A DNA stretch of 64,000 bases. Source: Chryseobacterium ureilyticum (GTDB lineage Bacteria > Bacteroidota > Bacteroidia > Flavobacteriales > Weeksellaceae). The translations under genes and the position numbers were made by a program. Each line of letters begins with the position of its first letter. Positions within the stretch are counted from its first letter, which is position 1. The stretch covers positions 1 through 64,000 of the forward strand of contig NZ_FTOL01000005.1 of the NCBI RefSeq assembly GCF_900156735.1, given 5' to 3'. This document shows, one piece after another, positions 9,797-16,580 of this stretch. A model generated the notes under the pieces. It searched no databases. It saw only the letters and a list, made by a program, of their open reading frames with translations, and had not been told where the DNA came from.

Positions 9797-10027
9797 ATGA
9801 TTCCACCAAAAAAAAGATCTGAAATGGAGCATAATTTTTTTCTGGCTCTCGAAGACTTTAACCAAAGGATAAATTCTGGAGATAAGGACAGAATTGAAAA
9901 TGCAGTTTGGGCTACTGCAGAACATATTAAAAGGGTGAAAACAACACCTAATAACAGAGTTGATGTTTCAACAATCAACAAAAATATGCGACTACAAGCA
10001 AATATGAGAAAATGGATGGATGTTTAA
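9797..10027 (+). CDS. Small accessory protein B, paralogue of the preceding gene
   Basis: This 76-residue protein begins 16 bases after protein A and is the same length. It aligns with A without obvious gaps in its C-terminal half (VKTTPNNRVDVSTI here against VKVRSSPNKRFDLNTI in A). The pair probably arose by tandem duplication. Nothing in it suggests an enzyme, a membrane segment or a known DNA-binding motif. It is the last gene before a terminator-like hairpin, which supports its membership of the defence operon. Confidence 0.7.
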   Translation: MIPPKKRSEMEHNFFLALEDFNQRINSGDKDRIENAVWATAEHIKRVKTTPNNRVDVSTINKNMRLQANMRKWMDV

Positions 10028-10089
10028 AGAAAGAAATATTTTCCCTTAGCTTACGATTTTTGGATGTAATTTTTACCTTTGATTACGTG

Positions 10090-10108
10090 AGGTTTATAAA
10101 CCTTTTTT
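10090..10108 (+). terminator. Probable terminator of the defence operon
   Basis: A short stem (AGGTTT paired with AAACCT) is followed at once by six T residues, 60 bases after the last small gene. The stem is short, so efficiency is uncertain. Confidence 0.5.
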
Positions 10109-10128
10109 ACCGTTATATGTAAATTTAT

Positions 10129-10158
10129 TTGCAAAAACTGAAAAAAGACCTATATTTG
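10129..10158 (+). promoter_or_regulatory. Bacteroidota-type promoter upstream of the tRNA-Asp array
   Basis: TTG at 10129-10131 is followed after 19 bases by TATATTTG at 10151-10158, a full match to the TTG/TAnnTTTG consensus. The start site would be near 10165, reading through the 3' tRNA remnant into the three tRNA-Asp genes. If the island is an integrated element, this promoter belongs to the element and replaces the original one. Confidence 0.6.
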
Positions 10159-10197
10159 CACCAGTAAAAACAAACAATCTTAATCTTATTTAAAAAA

Positions 10198-10217
10198 GTG
10201 ACCTATTCGGTGACCTA
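10198..10217 (+). repeat. Short direct repeat near the tRNA remnant
   Basis: GTGACCTA occurs twice, 12 bases apart (10198-10205 and 10210-10217), about 55 bases before the tRNA-Asp 3' fragment. Arm-type integrase sites often look like this, but two short copies could also be chance. Confidence 0.35.
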
Positions 10218-10271
10218 AAAATAAGAAAACGATATAAAGCTTATGGATAGGGAGTTTTTCAAATAAGAGCA

Positions 10272-10287
10272 AGTCCCGTCCGGATCG
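10272..10287 (+). other. Truncated 3' end of tRNA-Asp, candidate att site
   Basis: These 16 bases match the 3' end of the tRNA-Asp genes downstream, and the following bases (10288-10320) match the array spacer apart from one extra T. The rest of the tRNA is missing and unrelated DNA precedes it. A 3' tRNA fragment bounding foreign DNA is the classical scar of site-specific integration, with the intact gene restored at the other end, here outside the window. Confidence 0.65.
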
Positions 10288-10320
10288 CAGAAGTTTTCTC
10301 AATTTCTTTTTAAAAAAATT

Positions 10321-10394
10321 GATCCGGTAGTTCAGCTGGTTAGAATGCCGCCCTGTCACGGCGGAGGTCGCGGGTTCGAGTCCCGTCCGGATCG
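10321..10394 (+). tRNA. tRNA-Asp (GTC), copy 1
   Basis: The 74-base gene folds as a full cloverleaf. Acceptor arms GATCCGG and CCGGATC pair perfectly, the anticodon stem CCGCC/GGCGG encloses the loop CTGTCAC with anticodon GTC, and the T-arm has GGTTCGAGTCCC. The discriminator base is G, as expected for tRNA-Asp. CCA is not encoded. Confidence 0.97.
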
Positions 10395-10426
10395 CAGAAG
10401 TTTTCTCAATTTCTTTTAAAAAAATT

Positions 10427-10500
10427 GATCCGGTAGTTCAGCTGGTTAGAATGCCGCCCTGTCACGGCGGAGGTCGCGGGTTCGAGTCCCGTCCGGATCG
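10427..10500 (+). tRNA. tRNA-Asp (GTC), copy 2
   Basis: This copy appears identical to copy 1 and lies 106 bases further on. The 32-base spacer between them is repeated in each unit, so the unit is tRNA plus spacer and probably arose by tandem duplication. Confidence 0.97.
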
Positions 10501-10532
10501 CAGAAGTTTTCTCAATTTCTTTTAAAAAAATT

Positions 10533-10606
10533 GATCCGGTAGTTCAGCTGGTTAGAATGCCGCCCTGTCACGGCGGAGGTCGCGGGTTCGAGTCCCGTCC
10601 GGATCG
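10533..10606 (+). tRNA. tRNA-Asp (GTC), copy 3
   Basis: This is the third identical copy in the 106-base array, with the same anticodon GTC. It is followed directly by a strong terminator instead of the array spacer. Confidence 0.97.
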
Positions 10607-10612
10607 CAAAAT

Positions 10613-10648
10613 AAAAGCCTTTAATTCAAAAGAATTAAAGGCTTTTTT
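10613..10648 (+). terminator. Rho-independent terminator of the tRNA-Asp array
   Basis: A 14-base stem (AAAAGCCTTTAATT with AATTAAAGGCTTTT) with loop CAAAAG ends in a T run. It may also stop the convergent minus-strand beta-helix gene, since the stem is preceded by A residues. Confidence 0.85.
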
Positions 10649-10704
10649 ATATCTATTGATTTTGATCAGAAGTAAATTTAAAATAACCTCCAAATTGATT
10701 CAAT

Positions 10705-12672
10705 TTAGAGTACCAGATCTTCATGATCAATAAACACTTGTACATCTTCATTAAAACGGTTAAAAAGAAACAGGTCGTCTGACACTAAAACATTGAATTT
10801 ACCAGAAGTAGCGGTTGAAGTGACAAGAATTTCATCGTGGTTCGCTGAATCTTTAGAAACTTCTACAATTCTGAATGTTTTATTTTGAAAATAATAGAAT
10901 TTTATAAAAGAAGCTGTATTGGTACCAATCACGGAAATATCAATTTTTTTACATTTCTGATTGGCAGACCATTTAGAAGGATTGCTATTAACAATAGTAA
11001 GATAAGTTGCATTATCTTTTAAAATGACTTCTTTTTGCTTATAAATGATATTCTCATTTACAACAGATTTTACACAATTTCTCTTATTTAAAATTTTACC
11101 GGAAATACCGTTTCTTGTTTCATCCGTCAGACTGTAATCGTCTTCAATGAATACTGAATTTAGGAGCTCGAATGTTCCGTCTATTTGTACATTTTTTAAA
11201 TTGACACAGCTAATTGAAACAGGAAGAAATTCAACCTGAAGAGCGGTTTTTACATGTTGGTCATGTAATTGTTTTATATTATCCAATTCGATAAAACCAG
11301 TTTTGGTATTGTTGAGGATAATACCATTGGAAGTCCCTGCCAGCATTGTATTTCTTATAATGAAGTTATTAAGCCACATCTGATCACCAATATAAAAACT
11401 AGCTCCAATATATTTTCCTGTGTCAGAATCTTCAAATGTACTAAGCTGTTCTATTCTTAAGTTTTCAATAACCCAGTTTGTAAAATTAGCTTCTTCATTG
11501 GACGGAAGGGCATAGAAACCATATAAACCTTTAGCCCAGCTCTGGCTTCCTGTAAATGTGATATTAGATCCTGATTGGGAACCAACAAATACAGTGCAGA
11601 AACCAAAGTCATACCCCCAATGGGTATAGTTGTTGAAATTGATGAAATCAAAAGATGTTTTGTACAGAACTCCAACTTGTGATGATGTTATTAAATTATT
11701 AATGGTTGCCAACTCTCCCAGTCCATCTATTAACAAAGCACAATTTAAATCTTGATGTTTGCTTTCAATATTTGCATTAAAATCAATTAATGTATCTGCC
11801 GATTCAAAATCTGCCGAATTCTGAATTTTAACATTTTCTATAAGAGGTTTGTGTGTAGCGCCCAGAACTATTCCTGCAGTTCCTTTTAAATCTTTTGTCT
11901 GGCTGCCAATACCTACAACCAAGTTGGAAACTACATTGTATTCTGTTCTTTGGCTCGTATCTCCTCCTTTATTACCAATGAGTAAACCATAGTCGCCATT
12001 TTTTCGAGGTCTGAAGTCAATAATTGTTTTATGAATCCCCTGACCGATTAAGCTATTTACTTTAATATTACACTCATTAGAATAATATTTTCCTTCATTG
12101 AGTGTTACAATTTGAAATACTTTATTAAGGGCATCTATGGAAGTTTTTAAATCTACCGAATTATAATCATCGGCAATAGAACCATACCAATCTGCCCATA
12201 CGGTACCATTTGTTGATGCCCAGTTATTTGTTAAAGTTATATTTTCAAAAATCTGATAGCATCCGGCATCGATCCATGATGTAGGTGAGTAGATACTAGG
12301 ACCGTTACCAATTAAAGTTGCATTTTTAATGATTCCTCCTGTGAAGCGTAATGTGATTTCTCCAATATCAAATGTTTTGTCATTCAGATCAAAAGTATAG
12401 CCTTCCGGTATTAGCAGTATCTTATGTTCTGAGGTTTTGCAGAAGTTTATGGCTTTTTCAAATGCACTTGAATCAGCAACCGGATCATTTCCTTTTGCTC
12501 CAAACCATCTGATGTCTACATAATTTTCTATGTATCTTCTGTAATATGGATAAGGATCTTGAGATGTTCCGCTAAAATATATAATATTGTCAATATAAGC
12601 AGGTGCAGTTGCTAACGGAAGCAAGCTTATTAATTCTTTTGTGTTTGGATCTTCAATTTGTTTTGTTGCCAT
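10705..12672 (-). CDS. Pectate-lyase-like beta-helix protein (GH28-related fold)
   Basis: The 655-residue product has, near its N terminus, the motif VDIRWFGAKGNDPVADSSAF, the entry strand of the pectate_lyase_3/GH28-related right-handed beta-helix found in phage tailspikes and polysaccharide-binding proteins. Repeated hydrophobic/Asn turns (NV-x-I-x-NS, NLRIEQL) follow, as expected for helix coils, and a separate C-terminal beta domain. I chose the start at MATKQIEDPN because an upstream in-frame Met would reach almost to the tRNA remnant and adds an unconserved-looking stretch. There is no signal peptide. It is the only gene between tRNA-Asp copy 3 and the damaged fourth copy, so it may be cargo of a small insertion. 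The substrate is unknown. Confidence 0.75.
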   Translation of the reverse strand: MATKQIEDPNTKELISLLPLATAPAYIDNIIYFSGTSQDPYPYYRRYIENYVDIRWFGAKGNDPVADSSAFEKAINFCKTSEHKILLIPEGYTFDLNDKTFDIGEITLRFTGGIIKNATLIGNGPSIYSPTSWIDAGCYQIFENITLTNNWASTNGTVWADWYGSIADDYNSVDLKTSIDALNKVFQIVTLNEGKYYSNECNIKVNSLIGQGIHKTIIDFRPRKNGDYGLLIGNKGGDTSQRTEYNVVSNLVVGIGSQTKDLKGTAGIVLGATHKPLIENVKIQNSADFESADTLIDFNANIESKHQDLNCALLIDGLGELATINNLITSSQVGVLYKTSFDFINFNNYTHWGYDFGFCTVFVGSQSGSNITFTGSQSWAKGLYGFYALPSNEEANFTNWVIENLRIEQLSTFEDSDTGKYIGASFYIGDQMWLNNFIIRNTMLAGTSNGIILNNTKTGFIELDNIKQLHDQHVKTALQVEFLPVSISCVNLKNVQIDGTFELLNSVFIEDDYSLTDETRNGISGKILNKRNCVKSVVNENIIYKQKEVILKDNATYLTIVNSNPSKWSANQKCKKIDISVIGTNTASFIKFYYFQNKTFRIVEVSKDSANHDEILVTSTATSGKFNVLVSDDLFLFNRFNEDVQVFIDHEDLVL

Positions 12673-12773
12673 TTTTCGTTTTTTGGTATTAATAATAATT
12701 TCCCTTAGAAAATTTTCTAAAGCAAAAATAGAGGCTGGATACGACAAAACTTGACGTGTTATTTTAAAAAAAA

Positions 12774-12846
12774 GATCAGTATTTCAGCTGGTTAGAATGC
12801 CGCCCTGTCACGGCGGAGGTCGCGGGTTCGAGTCCCGTCCGGATCG
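12774..12846 (+). pseudogene. Damaged tRNA-Asp (GTC) copy
   Basis: From TTCAGCTGG (12783) onward this 73-base sequence is identical to the intact tRNA-Asp genes, including the anticodon and T-arm. The 5' end reads GATCAGTAT instead of GATCCGGTAG: one base is missing, the acceptor stem no longer pairs at two or three positions, and D-stem base 10 is T instead of G. It is probably non-functional, although a scanner may still call it. The sharp switch from divergent to identical suggests recombination inside the tRNA. Confidence 0.7.
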
Positions 12847-12849
12847 CAT

Positions 12850-12880
12850 AAAGTCTTCTAGAAATGGAAGACTTTTTTTG
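12850..12880 (+). terminator. Terminator after the damaged tRNA-Asp
   Basis: The stem AGTCTTC/GAAGACT is followed by a run of seven T residues. It was probably the original end of the tRNA-Asp operon before the beta-helix insert. Confidence 0.75.
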
Positions 12881-12961
12881 TTTTTATATTCTAAGATAAA
12901 CTTAAATTACCTCTTGTATATTCGCCGGTTATCACTACTTTAGTAATGAAAAGCAAAATAT

Positions 12962-13390
12962 ATGATGTCAAAAAAGAAATTCATTCTATTATCAATACTT
13001 AAAACATGGTTCATCTCAACGGTTGTTTCAATCGCTCTTCTTATTCTTTATATGTATGTAACTAAAGGGACGGAAGTGAGAGAACGTCCGAGAAATTGTG
13101 ATATGAGCGGACTTGCTTTTGGGCTTGCTATCTTTTGGATATTATTTCTGAGCATTTTATCATTCAGTAGTTTATTTTCGCTTTTAAAATCATTTCAAAG
13201 TACAATAAAGAAATCTATATGTTGGTTCTTACTTCCGGTTTTTTCTTTGATCTATTATTTCTTTTTGTTTGCAGGAGTGGAGGTTAATAGTAGTGTTATT
13301 TTACTTCTTTGTATCATAAATCTGCCTTGGTTTGTTCTTTGGATATATTATTCCTATAGATTCAATACTCTTTATTCTCCATTATTATAA
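12962..13390 (+). CDS. Small integral membrane protein, unknown
   Basis: The 142-residue protein has a basic N terminus (MMSKKKF) and about four hydrophobic segments, near residues 10-32, 52-72, 85-105 and 112-132. I do not recognise a family and see no catalytic motif. It is followed 14 bases later by a second small membrane protein, so the two may form an operon and could act together in the inner membrane. The start is one of two adjacent ATG codons (12962 or 12965). Confidence 0.6.
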   Translation: MMSKKKFILLSILKTWFISTVVSIALLILYMYVTKGTEVRERPRNCDMSGLAFGLAIFWILFLSILSFSSLFSLLKSFQSTIKKSICWFLLPVFSLIYYFFLFAGVEVNSSVILLLCIINLPWFVLWIYYSYRFNTLYSPLL

Positions 13391-13404
13391 TACTATAGGG
13401 ATTT

Positions 13405-13695
13405 ATGAAGAAACAATTTAAAAACTGGACTTTATTTTTCATTCTGGGGCTTGTTACTATTGTTCTTGGGGTGGCTGCATCCATTGTCATGATGACGAGT
13501 GTTTCTGCACCAGATACTTTGTATGGAATGTTTATCTTGTTATGGATGATTCCCGTTGCTTTGGTGGTTATTATCGACAGAATTCTGGTAAGGAGATTTG
13601 GAAATAAGGCAGTCAATAAAATTCAGTTTGCGATATTGTTATTGATTGTACTCTTATGGATATTGAGGGCACTAGCTAATTTAATCTACTCATAA
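13405..13695 (+). CDS. Small integral membrane protein, unknown
   Basis: The 96-residue protein has three predicted membrane segments: about residues 8-30, after a basic KKQFKNW start; 38-58; and 70-92. No family signature is visible. It is the second gene of a probable two-gene unit with the 142-residue membrane protein just upstream. Confidence 0.6.
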   Translation: MKKQFKNWTLFFILGLVTIVLGVAASIVMMTSVSAPDTLYGMFILLWMIPVALVVIIDRILVRRFGNKAVNKIQFAILLLIVLLWILRALANLIYS

Positions 13696-14058
13696 AGGCA
13701 AAAAAAATTACTGTCGTAGGACAGTAATAGTAATGATCTGTGACATGGTGTAGATCAGTTTGTGTTTTAAGCAGAGATTTATACTTAAAGGCTGATCATG
13801 AAAGCTGTTTATAACCCGGTCAATGGTATTTAATATTTTGTCTGAATTTAGGTATCATTGTCAGAGTTTATTTTACGATAAAAACTTTAATTTGACGAAT
13901 CAACTTTTATGAGACCGAATTTTTTATGCAGCTTCTTTATATCATTGTTATGATTATATTGTAAAGTTGCTTTCTGCCGTTTTCAGTTCTATTATAGATA
14001 GATTTCTGAAAAAGGTACAATCATGTGCAATTCGTTTGCAAATGTATATTACGGTATT

Positions 14059-14089
14059 TTGAAAATTGCTACACTTTTGTGTAGATTTG
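14059..14089 (+). promoter_or_regulatory. Promoter of the PAS-LuxR regulator with overlapping inverted repeat
   Basis: TTG (14059-14061), 20 bases, then TAGATTTG (14082-14089) is a good Bacteroidota promoter. The perfect inverted repeat CTACAC-TTTT-GTGTAG (14069-14084) overlaps the start of the -7 element, as an operator would. Autoregulation is an inference. Confidence 0.6.
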
Positions 14090-14104
14090 TGGTACTAAAG
14101 CTAA

Positions 14105-14124
14105 AACTATCCTTTCGGGTAGTT
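14105..14124 (+). other. Leader hairpin before the PAS-LuxR gene
   Basis: An 8-base-pair stem (AACTATCC with GGGTAGTT, one wobble pair) with loop TTTC lies at the predicted 5' end of the mRNA, 20 bases before the start codon. It may protect the transcript or affect translation. Confidence 0.4.
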
Positions 14125-14143
14125 AAGCGGAGATCTAAGGAAA

Positions 14144-14902
14144 ATGGAACAGATAAAAAGGTTTTTTAACGATAAGAATGATGTCAGTAAGGACGCTGAT
14201 ATTGATTATAGCCAGGCTGGGGATTATCTTGAAGCTGTAAAAGCACTTGCAAGAACTACTTATCAAAGTCTGTATGTCATCAACTATCAAACCAAGTCGT
14301 TTGAATATGTCTCAGAGAATCCTTTATTCCTTTGTGGGAAAACTTCTGAAGAGGTAAAGGAACTTGGCTATGCGTTTTATTTTCAAAATGTAAAACCTGA
14401 GGATGTAGAAATGCTGGTTAAGATCAATGAGGCAGGATTTGAGTTTTATGATAAAATCCCGATTGAAGACAGAAAGCTTTATTCTATTTCCTATGATTTT
14501 TATTTGATCAACAGTAAGAAAAACTTAGTACTTGTAAATCATAAGCTTGCACCGATGTTTCTTACAGAAGAAGGGCAGGTTTGGAAAGCATTATGCGCAG
14601 TGTCTTTATCTAATAACAGTTCTTCGGGAAATGTAGTCCTTAGTAAGGAAGGTTCTGATGAAATCTGGCGGTATGATTTGATTGAGAATAAATGGGAGAA
14701 AAGTGAAAAAATAAAACTTACTTCGAGGGAATTTGAAATTTTAAGTTTATATGCGAGTGGGTTAACAATTAATGAAATCGCAGGTAAGCTTTTTATTACG
14801 GCAGACACGGTAAAGTTTCATCGTAAAAAGCTTTTTGAAAAGATTGGAGTAAATAATATTGCTGAAGCATTATCATACGCTAAAACGAATAAGTTACTTT
14901 AA
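14144..14902 (+). CDS. PAS-like sensor/LuxR-type transcription regulator
   Basis: The 252-residue protein has a PAS-like N-terminal domain (YQSLYVINYQTKSFEYVSEN, about residues 40-60, through about 160) and a C-terminal LuxR/GerE helix-turn-helix. The latter has the typical opening LTSREFEILSLYASGLTINE and the recognition helix region TADTVKFHRKKLFEKIGV. It lacks a phosphoreceiver domain, so it probably senses a small ligand, redox state or partner protein directly. The start ATG at 14144 fits the promoter and leader upstream. Its target genes are not evident; its own promoter has an overlapping palindrome. Confidence 0.8.
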   Translation: MEQIKRFFNDKNDVSKDADIDYSQAGDYLEAVKALARTTYQSLYVINYQTKSFEYVSENPLFLCGKTSEEVKELGYAFYFQNVKPEDVEMLVKINEAGFEFYDKIPIEDRKLYSISYDFYLINSKKNLVLVNHKLAPMFLTEEGQVWKALCAVSLSNNSSSGNVVLSKEGSDEIWRYDLIENKWEKSEKIKLTSREFEILSLYASGLTINEIAGKLFITADTVKFHRKKLFEKIGVNNIAEALSYAKTNKLL

Positions 14903-14915
14903 AAATATTCCTTAT

Positions 14916-14938
14916 TACCGTTTTTTTACGGTATTTTT
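14916..14938 (+). terminator. Terminator of the PAS-LuxR gene
   Basis: The stem TACCGT/ACGGTA is followed by TTTTTC, 14 bases after the stop codon. Confidence 0.7.
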
Positions 14939-15013
14939 CAGAATGTCTTTTAGGATTCAATTTTAGGTCTGATATTTGTACTGGGTAGCAAAACTAAATG
15001 ACCTGTTTTATTT

Positions 15014-16057
15014 ATGAAAAACATATCTGTGAAAAAATCATTTTTATATGCCTGTTTATGTGCATTGTTCCTTGTTTCCTGTAAAAAAGAAATAGAAAAA
15101 ATCAGTGATACTTTTAAGGACACTGTCTCTGCCTCTGAAATCCCGGAAGCAGAAAAAGATTCTGTAAAGAAAGATTCAGTTCCTGTTGTCAAAAAAGAAT
15201 CGGCTCCTCCAATGATGCAGGAGAATGGTTTTTATAATGCTTTTGTCCTTCCAAAGGATAAAAAAATGAGAGATTCTCTATATGCAGAATTCAGCAAAAA
15301 ATACGACGAAAAAGAACGTACTGCGATTCTTGCTTTAAACCGCCTGGATTCTAAAAGTAAATGGAATGCTGATACTTTGGTAGTTCCTGCAAAAATAGAT
15401 ACTACATTGATGGCTTATTCACCGTTTCCAATGCAATTGGATGTGTTGAGTGGCGTTAAAAAATTTGTGATCTTTTCATATCCTATTCAGGCTTTTGCTG
15501 TATACTCTAATGGAAGTCTTATAAAATGGGGACCAACGAGTATGGGTAAGAAAACAGCACAGACTACAAGAGGGCTTACCTTTGCCAATTGGAAAAAGAA
15601 ATTGTCTATTTCTACGGTAAGCAGTGAATGGAAGCTTCCATACAACTTTAATATCCATAATATAGGCGGAATCGGCTGGCATGAATATACACTTCCGGGA
15701 TATCCAGCTTCTCATTCATGTCTTCGATTGCTAAGAAAAGATGCTCAATGGCTTTATTCTTATGCTGATACATGGATATTGAACCCTGGAGGTGCTACCA
15801 CTAAAGCACGAGGTACAGCTGTAATGGTATTTGGTGATTATAACTGGGGGGGAAGACGCCCATGGAAAAAACTTTTGGATGATCCGAATGCCAATAATAT
15901 TTCAGTGGAAGAACTTACCAAACTATTGGAACCGGATGTTCAGAAAATGTTAAAAGAACAGTCAAACAGAGAAAAAGTTTCTGATTCTATTAAAACTGCA
16001 AAAGCGATGGCTACACCTATTCAGAATGAGAGAACTTCAGATACTTTGTCTAAGTAA
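15014..16057 (+). CDS. L,D-transpeptidase (YkuD-type) lipoprotein
   Basis: The 347-residue protein starts with a lipoprotein signal ending in LFLVSC followed by KKE. The YkuD catalytic motif is H-x-x-x-L-P-G-Y-P-A-S-H-S-C-x-R-L (in GWHEYTLPGYPASHSCLRL, about residues 219-237), with the nucleophile Cys and the catalytic His visible; Ser replaces the usual Gly before Cys. The enzyme would cross-link peptidoglycan through meso-diaminopimelate or attach proteins to it in the periplasm. A charged Lys/Ser linker precedes the catalytic domain and a Lys/Glu-rich tail follows. The gene is single and its end overlaps the convergent membrane protein gene by 8 bases. Confidence 0.88.
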   Translation: MKNISVKKSFLYACLCALFLVSCKKEIEKISDTFKDTVSASEIPEAEKDSVKKDSVPVVKKESAPPMMQENGFYNAFVLPKDKKMRDSLYAEFSKKYDEKERTAILALNRLDSKSKWNADTLVVPAKIDTTLMAYSPFPMQLDVLSGVKKFVIFSYPIQAFAVYSNGSLIKWGPTSMGKKTAQTTRGLTFANWKKKLSISTVSSEWKLPYNFNIHNIGGIGWHEYTLPGYPASHSCLRLLRKDAQWLYSYADTWILNPGGATTKARGTAVMVFGDYNWGGRRPWKKLLDDPNANNISVEELTKLLEPDVQKMLKEQSNREKVSDSIKTAKAMATPIQNERTSDTLSK

Positions 16058-16577
16058 TTTTCTTTTCAAATTGTAAAGTAGATTCTTCTGCAAATTGTCT
16101 TAATTTAAGCATCTCTTCCTTTCCTTTATGTTGCCCGAATCTTGCGGCAAGATAAGTAAGAAGAATAAAAAATAACATAACAAAAGAAGCGCTGAGTGCC
16201 CAAGGGTATTCAGTGCTTTTTATTTGTTTTTCTACATAATACATCGTAAAGAACGTCATCCAGAGAATAGAAAAAGAGAAATACAGGAACATAAAGAACG
16301 TCCAAACCGCAGAGCTCGGACCAAATACACCTCGTATTACAATATCATCTTCTTCCTTTTCCACTCTTAATGCAAGGCATGGTTTCCAGTAATTGTCATA
16401 TTTTGTTTCTACCCAGATCGTAGCAACTTCTTTGTTAACGTTTCCTGAAAATTCTTTCTTATGCTCAGCGAGATATTTTTTCAGATTTTCAGCGTACTCT
16501 TCTTTGGTAAGATGAGTAAACATTTTAAATCGTGGTCTGGTTCTTATTCTGTCTAAGGTCGTTTCTTCAGTTGTCAT
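16050..16577 (-). CDS. Two-TM membrane protein, unknown
   Basis: The 175-residue protein has a soluble N-terminal half (about 1-80, with charged residues and a TIWVETKYDNYW strand) and two adjacent membrane segments (about 88-110 and 125-147), then a short basic tail. I do not recognise the family. It starts only 3 bases after the aspartyl protease gene stop, so the two are probably one operon, and it may help that protein at the membrane. Its 3' end overlaps the L,D-transpeptidase gene tail to tail. Confidence 0.65.
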   Translation of the reverse strand: MTTEETTLDRIRTRPRFKMFTHLTKEEYAENLKKYLAEHKKEFSGNVNKEVATIWVETKYDNYWKPCLALRVEKEEDDIVIRGVFGPSSAVWTFFMFLYFSFSILWMTFFTMYYVEKQIKSTEYPWALSASFVMLFFILLTYLAARFGQHKGKEEMLKLRQFAEESTLQFEKKIT

Positions 16578-16580
16578 AGG

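Larger units (their letters stand above)
13696..14143. other. 448-base intergenic region with hairpin and LuxR-gene promoter
   Basis: No gene is supported here. At 13708-13727 there is a perfect hairpin TTACTGTC-gtag-GACAGTAA. It is followed by T residues only when read on the minus strand, so it looks like a leftward terminator although no minus-strand gene precedes it. The right end carries the regulator promoter and leader hairpin listed separately. Confidence 0.5.

Noticed and set aside
10261..10620. Regularly spaced repeats at 106-base intervals, possible CRISPR array
   Set aside because: The repeat units are complete tRNA-Asp genes with identical spacers; CRISPR spacers would differ and no cas genes are near.
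11457..11675. Short open frame on the minus strand overlapping the beta-helix gene in another frame
   Set aside because: It lies wholly inside the long beta-helix coding frame and shows no domain pattern.
13708..13727. Hairpin as a forward terminator of the small membrane protein genes
   Set aside because: On the plus strand no T run follows; the T run is on the minus strand, where no gene precedes it.
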